Assembly (NCBI GenBank): GCA_009760855.2
Contig: WPIO01000006.1
Coordinates: forward strand, 10,523,501-10,587,500
Origin: Cristatella mucedo
Taxonomy: Eukaryota > Bryozoa > Phylactolaemata > Cristatellidae
Direction of reading: 5' to 3'
Length of the DNA: 64,000 nt
The number at the start of each line of letters is the position of its first letter. The stretch's first letter is position 1. The notes beneath the pieces were generated by a model. The model had not been told where the DNA came from. It saw only the letters and a list, made by a program, of their open reading frames with translations, and did no database searches. This document shows, piece after piece, positions 54,910-64,000 of this stretch. A program made the translations under genes and the position numbers.

Positions 54910-55488
54910 TAAACGAGATATAAGCAGAAGTTAGCTATGCCAATGGAACTAGATTACGTTTTTTCGTAAGATAGCTCTGGCTGTCGGCACTAATGTGATG
55001 AGAGGATGTGTGCCACTCGCTGTTTTCCAGGACGGTCCTCGCAAATCCCCCTAACTACTTGTGTCTGGTAGGCAACAGGGTGCTCCCCCCCGCCCCCCCC
55101 CCTGATGGCCCTCCTTCGCCTTGTGGCTCTCTTCCTTCCCCCCCCCCGTGCAAACAGTCCACAAATGCAGCTGGAGCTACTGGCAACACTGACGTGCTTC
55201 TCAAGCTCTGCGTAGAGCTACGTGTGTATTTCTTAAATCAAGCATTTGAACATACTAGATAATCGAAGGGTATTAGCTGATCGTGATGAGGTCTTCGATT
55301 CGTGCCTCTGCCATCTCAGCACCTAGCAGATGCATGCATGCAGCCGATGTTTATGGGTTCATATTTCGCAACATCTTGATCGAGTCGTTTTTTCGTTGAC
55401 CTTGTCACTGGCCCATTTCGATCATGCTCAAGTTCACTCTTGTCCCTAAACTAACACTATGTAAATTAACTCTATGCATCGACGTGCC
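54910..55488. other. No gene assigned
   Basis: Contains two C-runs (about 55086-55102 and 55138-55148). No exon is supported on either strand. Confidence 0.35.
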
Positions 55489-55489
55489 C

Positions 55490-55622
55490 TTGTTTAACTT
55501 CAAATCTCTTGTTTAACTTCAAATTCCTTGTTTAACTTCAAATCTCTTGTTTAACTTCAAATTCCTTGTTTAACTTCAAATCCCTTGTTTAGCTTCAAAT
55601 CTCTTGTTTAACTTCAAATCCC
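55490..55622. repeat. 19-bp minisatellite
   Basis: Seven tandem copies of TTGTTTAACTTCAAATCTC, alternating CTC and TTC variants so that a 38-bp higher order shows. The unit resembles CAAACCTCAAATCCTTTGGA of the family B LINE and runs straight into LINE-derived sequence. Confidence 0.9.
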
Positions 55623-55780
55623 TTGGTGCCTTCAGTTACCATGCTCGACTCATATCAACACGTCATCTCTCGATTTGTTTGACAACATTCAAAAAGAGGC
55701 CTGCCTGTTCCTTACAGCCTCCCAGCCTTTGCCCGAGTGAATTGTCCTCAGTGCGCTTGTGCTTTGCGATACTGCGCACG
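55623..55780 (+). mobile_element. LINE-derived segment after the minisatellite
   Basis: AAATCCCTTGGTGCCTTCAG..CATGCTCGACTC, GACAACATTCAAAAAGAG and TCCTTACAGCCTCC..GTGAATTGTCCTCA correspond in order to the K-S-F-G-D..A-F-S, L-T-T-F-K-K and GTGATTCGTCC parts of LINE B, with deletions. A related tail (CCTGAATAGAGAGAGATTCG) lies at 56070-56140. Confidence 0.6.
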
Positions 55781-56197
55781 CCGTGACCTAGGGCGAGAGC
55801 GATATGCATGGGCACAAAGCTCCAGTCAACGTGTTTTTTTTCGTGTTTTAACTTTGAGTACACGCCTGGGCACGATTCGGGGCATGCTGCTCGCCAGGGG
55901 TCCTGCTGGCCAGCAACCCCGAATGTCGTCTGCTTGTTTGAGCTAGCTGCTTCCGCATCGAATCTCTCGGCTTGATGCCTGGGTCCTTTTGCATGCTCGA
56001 CTGGGCAGGATGCCTCCCTCGCCTGCTGTCGTCGACGACTCGTGGTTGTTGCTTCTCTCGCCGAGCAAAGTGCCTGAATAGAGAGAGAGATTCGGCTCTC
56101 TTTAGGCGATATACGAAAGAGAGTATTATCATAATCGGTGTCGTTCTTCAGACACTCATAAAAGATCTCTTCAACTTAGCCTATCCTTCTTCTTCAG

Positions 56198-56591
56198 TTG
56201 AGCTCAAACTGCTCAAACTGGCTCACACAGGCGACTCAGCCGCCGCCGCCTGCAAAGGCCTGAACGAAGCCGGCGACCGAGTCCAGCAGGCTGACCACTG
56301 TGCAGACCACAACCCTCTGCTCAACCGCGAGTACATACCTCGGCCATCTGAGTCCGGGCATGCAGCGCGATCAGCGGCATGCACCTCATTCACGGTGGTC
56401 AGTTACAACGTGCTGGCTGAGTGCCATCGCGTGCGCTACGACTACAGCTACACGGCAGAAGAGCATCTGAACATGGCCTACCGCCATCGAGGCATCGTGC
56501 GCGAGCTCACCCACCTCGATGCCGATGTCGTCTGCGCCCAGGAGGTCGAAGTGGCCTACTACAATGACCAGCTTTATCCGACAATGAGAAG
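56198..56591 (+). CDS. EEP nuclease exon (N-terminal part of the catalytic domain)
   Basis: 394 nt, phase 1 in, phase 2 out. The upstream open frame to 55972 runs through a SINE-like tail and is intron, so the acceptor at 56197 is preferred over an upstream ATG. Residues before FTVVSYN (LKLLKLAHTGDSAAAACKG) belong to the variable N-terminal region. Donor: AGAAG/GTCCGTGC. Confidence 0.82.
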
Positions 56592-59500
56592 GTCCGTGCG
56601 CTGCTGCTGCTGCTGCTGGCCGAGTGATTGTAATTCACGCTTCCTCAGACCACCACTGCCTGATTGTTAAAAATGCATTCAGACGAACACCTTCACAGCC
56701 ACTCTTCAACGTGTTCGATCCCTGTCCATGTTACGCGGCTACTCGCTGCAAAGGCTGGCTCAAGATCTACTAGCTCACTGATATTGTCCAGGCTTGATTA
56801 TTACAATTCCATTGTGGCTGGGCTACCGAAAAAGCCAGCAAGCTGCTGCAGCTGGTAATGAATATGACTGCAAGGCTGGTTAACAAATCCCGGAGGTACA
56901 GACATGCATCTCCTTTGGTGAAAGAACTGATCCCGGTTGATAAACAGAGCAAAATTCTCACTCTGATTCACAAGGCCGTGCCACTACTTGGCTTCTTCAT
57001 ACCTGTTGATGTTGCACATGATGAGCTGCTGCACCAGTTTCAGGCTCCCCGTGCCCTATGAACGTTCTCTGTGAACAATAACTTAGCTATTCCATTCTCA
57101 CGCTTATAGACTGCTGGCAACAGAAGCTTTTGGTCTGAAGGTCCTAGACTATTTAGCTCACTTCCACAATTCTCGTGTAGCAACATTTACTCTCCTGCTT
57201 CCGACTGACGCACATTCATTCTAGCCGTCTTGAGCTGCTGCTTCAAGGCCACTCACTTCATCGACAGCCCTCCTGACACAGCTATGCTTCTCGCTTTCTC
57301 TTTGTTGTGTGAGATTTAAAGTCTGTAGGCTACTGCATGCACATCGAAAGCCACTCAAGGTTCGACTTCACAATAGAAAATCCTCCAGCCTAACTTAGTC
57401 ATTGTGGCATCGGTTGAGTTACAGACGAAGATGCATTACATTGCATGACCTAGCAGCATCAGCAGAGACAGGAAACCAAGCTAATAATAATAATAATAAT
57501 AAGTCACTTGATAAAGCGCCCTCAGAGAACTTAATCTCTCTCTAGGCGCTTTACATTTGCTGTAAAGTGAAGCTAGCCTCTGCAATCGGTATATTGTGAG
57601 CCAGGCCAGGATCATGCGTGCATGTGGTATGCGCCAAGCCGACTCGGGCACGAATCGCTGTTGATAAGCTTCCGACGCATAGGCATGTCGGCCCTGGTGA
57701 TTCTGACTCTCCTCCAACTCCAGCAGCTGTTGCTGCTGCTGCCAGCTGCTGTCTCCTGCTTGCCTTGGCTCATTGTCGGCATGTCGCACGGAGCGCCATG
57801 GCCGCCAGCTGCCCACAGCTCGGGAGCAGTCGCCAGCCACGCCTTCCGTACACGGCGATGGCGCTCGCTGCATCTCCCTCATTACGAAGGTGCAGTGCAC
57901 TTTTCCTTAGCCCCTTCTCCTTCTTCCCTGAGGGAGGTGAAGCGTAGGCGCCAGGGCCGATGCTCACGGGGCGGCGGCGCTGACAATATTGAAAGCATTT
58001 GCTCATCTCGAGCAGTGATCGAAAAGCATCGTCCCGCGACAGCTGCTTCCTGACAGCTAGCGCGGGAGCGCACAGGAGTCAGCCATGCAGAGATCAATTG
58101 CTTTTGCCGTCGTCGTCACCAGCTGGCCGCCAGTGCTAATGGAATGAGAGAATCCGATTAAATGTGAGCGGTCCGTCGTGATGTTCCATTGTTGCAAACA
58201 AAAAGTGCATTAGCTCGCACCGCCACTCTATCCTGAAACTTAGGTCCGTGTTGGCATGTCACCATGCTAGTCTGGGGACCTTGATCCCTAGGGCATGGCT
58301 CAGAAGCATCGTGCCTTGACTCTTTGTGAGACTGGAAGAATTTTGTTTGTCTTTAGGCCTTGTTCAGTGAGGGCACTCGCTTTCACAACTTCGAGGAGCA
58401 AAGCTCACAGAGCTGATCCTCGCCACCACTGTCCACTCTCAGTCTCCTCGCCACCACTGTCCTCACCTCATCATCCACACACATCCGGCTGCCAAGGCCA
58501 AAGATTGTGTAGTAGCAGAAGTGAACCGTTGTCACTTTATTCTCCTCTCAGCACCCCCACGCTCTCATTGTTTAGTCGTCTGTTTCGCATAACGACTGTG
58601 CCCGGTTTCTGCTTGTGCACTGGCACGGACTCGGCTGCCTAGCGTCTGCTGCATGCTGAGCTCGAGGCTCCGAACTCTGGTGGCAAAAAGCCGGTCGGCG
58701 TTGAGTTTTCTGTTACAAGCTCTAAACACCAGAGTTCTACTCCGAAACTCATAATACGGTGGGAATGCGAGTGCACCTGGGAACTCGCCCTGAGCTTGAG
58801 CGCTGGATTAATAATATAATTTAATGTAATTCATTTATATAGCGCCCCAAGAGAACTTAATCTCTATTCAGGAGCTTCACATATGCCTCGGGGCTCGAGC
58901 CCACTACCTCAGCCAGACCTTGGTCCCGGGGTGAGCACCTTAACCACTGGACCAAACCAGCTCGATTTAATATGCCTCGAAATGCCTCATGTGTGAATGG
59001 TGTTGCGTGGTTTTTGCTGCTTGGTTGAGAGTGAGTTAGGTACGCTATACCAACAAGCCGCATGTCCCTGCTGCCAATGAAATGCCTGCGTCCTTCGTGG
59101 CAGGTAGACCTGCTGCTGCTGACTTCGTTGGCTGCCATCAGCAAAAGGTGCGCTCGGAGCCACGACCAACTGACTGCTGTTGCTCCTACTTCAGGCTAGC
59201 ATGCTGCCGGTGCAGTCGGTCGCCTTTCTTGGAGTGCGTGGGTAGGATAGCTTGTGCAGCGTTGTAGGCACATGCAGGCACCCATGTGAGTAGGGTAAGG
59301 GCGTTATTATGATTATTTTTTATTAGTGCTATCATCACCGTTTATCGTTTTCTGCGTCAGACCCATGGCACTGATTGACTGAGCGTATTCTTGTAATTTT
59401 CGAGCAATTTGAAAAAGAAATAGTGCGATGGCAGCCAGCTCGTGAAGCTTTGAAAAGTATGGCCGACTGCGTGACCTTGGTCTCGACTGCGATTGTGACT

Positions 59501-59917
59501 TTCGAGCTGGGTGTTGGGCACGGTCAAGGTCAGTCCTCTTGCAAGAGCCCAGCTTCGTGCCTGCTGAGAGCTTGCAATGAAGGGTATGCAAGTTCAGTCT
59601 CTGGCTTCACACACTCGGGGTGCGGGCTGTAAATTGCCACGTAAGCACGGTCACCTGTGGGACAGCAAAGCCGGCTGCCTGCTCGGCTGGCAGATGTATC
59701 TCGTAGCTCTGTTTTCCGCCTGGACGAAATGGCGGTCGGTGAGTGGGCCCCCCACACACCCTACGTCTTCATTTCTCTTTCCAGCCTCGGCTATGACGGA
59801 TTCTTTGTTAGACGCGTGGGCGAGCGGCATCCCGAGGGAGAGGCCACGTTCTTCAAGCGCAGCCAATTCACCTTGCTGCAGAACGTCGGCGTCAGCTACT
59901 CGGACTTGATTGAAGAG
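56198..59917 (+). CDS. EEP-fold nuclease of the CCR4/Angel/nocturnin/PDE12 group, two exons, partial
   Basis: Exon 56198-56591 (acceptor TATCCTTCTTCTTCAG) enters in phase 1, so at least one earlier exon is missing. Exon 59785-59917 (acceptor CATTTCTCTTTCCAG) ends in phase 0 at GAAGAG/GTAATC. The protein has FTVVSYNVLAE (opening strand with the conserved Asn), YRHRGIVRELTHLDADVVCA, QEVEVAYYNDQLYP (catalytic Gln-Glu), then across the splice SLGYDGFFVRRVG and EGEATFFKRSQFTLL. These enzymes remove poly(A) or 2'-5' oligoadenylate; E-G-x-A-T-F is closest to the PDE12 form, while AYRHRGIV and GYDGFF recall CCR4, so I name only the group. The catalytic core after this (N-T-H, D-F-N, S-D-H) was not found before the right edge. 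Confidence 0.85.
56735..57455 (+). mobile_element. LINE family A fragment in the EEP intron
   Basis: Plus strand: STSSLILSRLDYYNSIVAGL, NMTARLVNKSRRYRHASPLV, then CTGCTGCACCAGTTTCAGGC and the 3' UTR with AAGTCTGTAGGCTACTGCAT. Sense to the host gene. Confidence 0.82.
57481..57590 (-). mobile_element. LINE family B tail fragment
   Basis: (ATT)n, then GCGCCTAGAGAGAGATTAAG and TTCTCTGAGGGCGCTTTATC on minus. Only about 110 bp. Confidence 0.85.
57591..58814. other. EEP intron, no further exon seen
   Basis: A minus-strand frame around 57620-57790 with a Gln run has protein-like composition but no splice partner. The rest is pyrimidine-rich and unassigned. Confidence 0.35.
58815..58972 (-). mobile_element. 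SINE S1 in the EEP intron
   Basis: Reverse copy: tail CTGAATAGAGATTAAGTTCT and TTGGGGCGCTATATAAATG on minus, B-box GTAGTGGGCTCGAGCCCC, head GGTTTGGTCCAGTGGTTAAG. Confidence 0.85.
58973..59784. other. EEP intron, unassigned
   Basis: Short frames only. The last 40 bases are the polypyrimidine tract and acceptor of the second EEP exon. Confidence 0.4.
59785..59917 (+). CDS. EEP nuclease exon (continuation)
   Basis: 133 nt: one base completes a Ser codon, then 44 codons reading LGYDGFFVRRVGERHPEGEA and on to TFFKRSQFTLLQNVGVSYSD then LIEE. Join with the previous exon is in phase and reproduces the family order without a gap. A GA microsatellite starts about 290 bp downstream. Confidence 0.86.
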
Positions 59918-60208
59918 GTAATCCCACCTTGCTTAGACTTTCGGCAAGCAGACTCATGCTGGCTCACCGGCTTGGTTTTCTCCACCTGCTGCGTGCTGAG
60001 CTAGGTCGTGTCGCTGATGCTCCGCATCGGCTCGGAGTGAAGGGCCGCTGCGCAGGTGCCAGCTGCCTCGCGGGCCGTCTTCGCATTTTGTGCGGTTTGC
60101 TGCAGCAAGGTGCGGTCACGCGTCTCGGGTGCCACTCCGGAATATCGAACAGAAAAGAGCTAGTGAGCGAGCAAGCACTCTTGAGTAGGGCTGGAGACCC
60201 CCGGAGGG

Positions 60209-60252
60209 GGTGCAAGAGAGAGAGAGAGAGACAAAGAGAGAGACAGAGAGAC

Positions 60253-60351
<99 letters not shown>

Positions 60352-60452
60352 AGACAGAGAGAGAGAGAGACAGAGAGAGACAGAGAGACAGAGACAGAGA
60401 GGGGAAGAGACAGAGAGAGAGAGAGAGACAGAGAGAGACAGACAGACAGAGG
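60209..60452. repeat. (GA)n microsatellite
   Basis: About 240 bp of GA with CA interruptions. Arg-Glu frames (plus) and Ser-Leu frames (minus) over 100 codons long are artefacts. It lies in the EEP gene downstream of its second exon. Confidence 0.97.
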
Positions 60453-60939
60453 GCAGTAGAAGTCGCTTGTGCTTTTAATAGTCCAGCGCTTGGGCCCACC
60501 CCCTATTGTAGCGGAGGTGAGGCTCACTCGGCTGCTGCTGGCTGAGAGAAGCAGTTGGAAAGACTGCAATAAGGGACCAATTAGGGCAGCCTTTGTCTGT
60601 ATTTGTGTAACAATGTTGCAGCTGTTTGTATACAATGCTAGATCGAATGCCGGTTGGTCGACCTCCTCTAAGATTTCCCTCCTTCCCTCCCCCACCGGTG
60701 GGGGGGCTCTCACTGCTTCAGCCACCATCACCTCGACATTGCTCCCCTCATCCCCTTTTTTATGCGAATAACGGGGGGGGGGGAGGGGGTGGAGGCTGAC
60801 CTGGCTTTGGCTGATTCCTAGGGGCTAAGGCACTCACTCACTCACTAGGGGGCACTCACGCTCAGCTACATTGCTTGGGGCTAATGCCCCTTGGCTGGCC
60901 ACCAGATTGTGACTGGCCTACCCATCTATTCGGTCCTGT

Positions 60940-61113
<174 letters not shown>

Positions 61114-61944
61114 TTTATCTCTCGAACCAAAAGCTGATTTTCTGCTATATGTACTGTCACGATAGTGGCCACTCGAAACCGCAGCTTCGGCTGCCTTACC
61201 GGCAGCTAATGGTGGCACCTTTGATGTAATGCCAGCTGGCTTTTTAGAGCAGCTGAGCTCCGGCTAGCTCATGCCTGTATGCCATCACTGCTGCTATGGC
61301 CTTCACTTGTTTGTTGATCCTGAATGGTTGCAAGACGAGCCACCGTTTATGCATCCTGCTCTGCTAGCTGCTCTTTGTTACTGTCTTGCCCTACCCCCCC
61401 CCACCACCACCACCACCAAAGCCCGGTTCGACTTCTGATTTGCAACGCATTTGGTCAGTGTGTCTGGGATGGCACTTGCCGGCAACAGTTTGTTGCCCTG
61501 ACTTTAGGTTGCCCAAACAGTTGGTGGCCTGTAGCGCCCAGGCAGTTGATTGCTCGGGCATTATTTGCTGTAAGATGCCACCTACACTCAGTAAGGAGAA
61601 GTCGGAATTCCGGTCGTTCCTCACCCACTTATAAACTCGCGTCGTGGATCTCCTGTACGGCAGCGAAGCATCGGTGGAATCTGGCATTCAGAAAGCGAGG
61701 TTTTGTTGACTGCTATTTGCAGCAGGTGCCGTGCTGGTCCTTTGCAACTGCACGGGAGTCAGCTGCGAGTCTGCCTCGCTTGCCAGGATGCTGCCTGCAG
61801 CACCTACACCCCGGCCGTCCTGCCTGTGCAGTTTGCACAACCTGTGCAATAGCAACATTTAATGCATGATAGGTTCACCTTATATAATAGAAATCGTGAA
61901 TGCCCTACTAGTTAGTTGAGGATTGAGGGGACCTCTTTGTCTGA
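61114..61944. other. No gene assigned
   Basis: A plus frame (61324-61869) shares no domain and contains a Pro/His run from CCACCACCACC. No continuation of the EEP protein was recognised. Confidence 0.4.
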
Positions 61945-62526
61945 GGGTTTCTCTGACCTGCACTGGTTACCAGTCAAGCAACGGATTGACTTCAAGGTTT
62001 TGTCGCTCACTTTTAGGTCTCTTCATTCTATGGCTCCAGCCTATCTTTCAGATATACTACCCCATCAGGCAAAGCATCGTACCACTCGCTTTTCGGAATC
62101 CAACAGTCTAGAAATACCTCGTACAAACCTTAAATTCTTTGGAGACCGTGCATTTAGCTCGTATGCTCCCACAGCCTGGAACTCCCTCCCGACCTGCATC
62201 AGAACATCCCCTGACCTGACCACATTTAAAAGAAACTTAAAAACATACCTATTTAGGACAGCATTTAGTGGGTCCTTGTGATTCGTCCTCGATGTGCTTA
62301 TGCGTGCTGACACTGTTCATGCTGCCACTAACCACATTTGCATGCTGACCCAGTGCATGTAACCCCTAACCATGTTATTCATTTTGTTTGTTTTTCAAGC
62401 ATGATTTTACTTACTATTCTATTGCGTATCACTTTGCAGCAAATGTAAAGCGCCTAGAAAGAGATTAGGTTCTCTGAGGGCGCTTTATCAAGTGCAATAT
62501 TATTATTATTATTATTATTATTATTC
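61945..62526 (+). mobile_element. LINE family B fragment, well preserved
   Basis: 121-codon plus frame: [60 protein letters not shown] and [20 protein letters not shown], then full 3' UTR, tail block GCGCCTAGAAAGAGATTAGG and nine ATT units. It gives the cleanest view of the family 3' end. Confidence 0.93.
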
Positions 62527-64000
62527 TCTCCGGCTAAGTGTTTGAAGTGTTCTAGAGTGGCTCCTATCCTTAACCTATCGGTTAAGTTAGCCTTGCACAG
62601 CTACTGATGAGATGGACCTAACAAAGTACACTAACTTGGAATCTCTTGGGATGTTTTGTTCTTGCATGCTAATGCTGATGTTTAATATCGCTGCTGTAGT
62701 CGGAAGCCTATCGGGTGCCGTGTGTATGCCGAACATGATTGGCGATAGTTTTGCTCTGGTCCAGGCAATCAGAGCTCCTTTTCGGCAAAGAGCACTTTGC
62801 AGATGTCTTGTATGGAAAAGTTGCAAAGACCACACACAGCACAGGGCTCAGTGTACGAAAATTCTACAAAGCCTGCCATGTAGCGTTCAGAAAGAGCATC
62901 TGTCACCAGGAATGCATTGATACAGCACGGGCGGTGCCTATATCGATGATTGCCAGTCGTTGAGTGCATGGCCGCTAAACAACTCTTGCAAATTGCTATG
63001 TCGTCCTTTGAGCAACTTCTAGCTGGCCAACTCGAAGCATTTGCGCTGGCAGGGGCTAGACGTTTGAACTTTCAGTATCCAATTCATGCATGCGAAAACG
63101 TGCATTCATGCCCTGCACGACGAATGAAACTGAGAGGCTGCAGAAATGGTGCTGTGCATGCTCAAATGTCGGCCTTGGATGTGTATGGAATGGCAACTTA
63201 CAGTGTGCAAGCACTTTAAACATCATCCACAACAGTCTTTAGCTGCACGAATGGCCAATAGTAGAAGCATGACACCGGTATGACCAATAATCGAATGGCC
63301 AGTAATCGAAGCATGACACACTAAAGTGACCAGTACGATAGTCATGGTCGATGTTACTTCCTAGTCTGTTTACAAGCTGAGCCACACATCGAAAATTAAT
63401 CTATGGTGAATGAATGTGCAGCGATTCGTTTTCCTTGACATTTGCCAAGCACAGCACATATGCACAACCCATTCCCTCAGGGGGTTTGAGGTATGGAGGA
63501 AAGCAAGACAGAGAAGAAACAGACAAAGGCAGAGATATAGAAGGCTATAGAAAAGGAGAGTCCCGGCAAATCCTGGATTAGCCGGAAGAAATGCACAAGA
63601 AACAAGAGTAGAGCTGTAGGAGCAAATGCCAACCATGTGATCCCGGAGCAGATGTGATTAGAGCTGGCAGTAGGACATGAGCTTAATGCTGCCTGGCAGT
63701 GTGTAGCATCAGGGGAATGGCGAGAGAATATTTCTACGCTGGCTTGGGGGAGGGCGAATGCAGACATTGCCGAGCCCACAACTCGTCTTGCGAGCCACCC
63801 TTTCTGCAGGAGGAGCGGGCATGCGGCCGCTCGATGCAGTGGAGCTGTAACCCAGCAGTCTGCACACATATCCAGTCTGCACATATCGGGTGATGTGCGA
63901 GATTACGGCTGCGGCTTTGAGGTCACGATTCCTGCTGGCACTTCTCGGTGCTAGGCAATGCCGATTGAGCAGCCGGCAACGAGCTAAGGCTACGTGGTGG
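62527..64000. other. No gene assigned up to the right edge
   Basis: Frames at 62612-62920 and 62950-63219 (plus) and 63477-63884 (minus) have no recognised domain. The missing catalytic half of the EEP nuclease is not visible here, so its next exons probably lie beyond the window. Confidence 0.4.

Noticed and set aside
57481-57900. 139-codon minus frame with a Gln run
   Set aside because: It runs into a LINE tail at its end, has no splice partner and no known domain.
59929-60731. Long Arg-Glu and Ser-Leu open frames (over 100 codons)
   Set aside because: They translate the GA/CT microsatellite and nothing else.

Overview
The window is animal nuclear DNA. The signs are: coding sequence split into short exons with GT..AG borders, genes for an animal-type mitochondrial ribosomal protein and for PHAF1, a seven-helix receptor, and introns filled with broken CR1/L2-like LINEs, tRNA-derived SINEs and microsatellites. 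I cannot name the phylum; the base composition (AT-rich, repeat-filled stretches alternating with CpG-rich blocks) and repeat types fit an invertebrate. Most long open frames are LINE debris, low-complexity repeats or chance frames in GC-rich DNA. The real genes had to be assembled from short exons by splice sites, reading phase and family motifs.

Left part (1-31 kb, minus strand). PHAF1 enters from the left edge with its first three coding exons (2138 down to 267). About 5.4 kb away lies a complete seven-exon gene for mitochondrial ribosomal protein uS11m (MRPS11), from the ATG at 30827 to the stop at 7589. It encodes 212 residues and includes a 29-nt microexon. Its introns hold most of the LINE and SINE copies, among them the longest LINE (about 12.2-15.2 kb, endonuclease plus reverse transcriptase, disabled). 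A 135-bp tandem duplication copies the 3' end and splice donor of uS11m exon 2.

Middle (31-42 kb). A likely last exon of an unidentified minus-strand gene (32.4-32.5 kb) ends in a PDZ-ligand-like tail. A palindromic foldback element has a full copy at 4.04-4.69 kb and a second copy at 34.7-35.8 kb that is split by a LINE. An intronless class-A-like receptor gene lies on the minus strand at 37.8-39.1 kb, in a CpG-rich block.

Right part (42-64 kb). A CpG-rich 10-kb block (42.2-52.4 kb) has trinucleotide repeats, a strong hairpin and several good splice donors but no gene I can identify. Two candidate minus-strand exons lie near 53.6-54.8 kb. Two well-phased plus-strand exons at 56.2 and 59.8 kb encode the start of an EEP-fold nuclease of the CCR4/Angel/PDE12 group; the rest of that gene is probably beyond the right edge. 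Long GA, CT and GT tracts lie in its intron.

No operon-like or otherwise novel multi-gene system is visible. The points of most interest are the exon/donor duplication, the microexon, the foldback element with a nested LINE, and the receptor's altered signature motifs.
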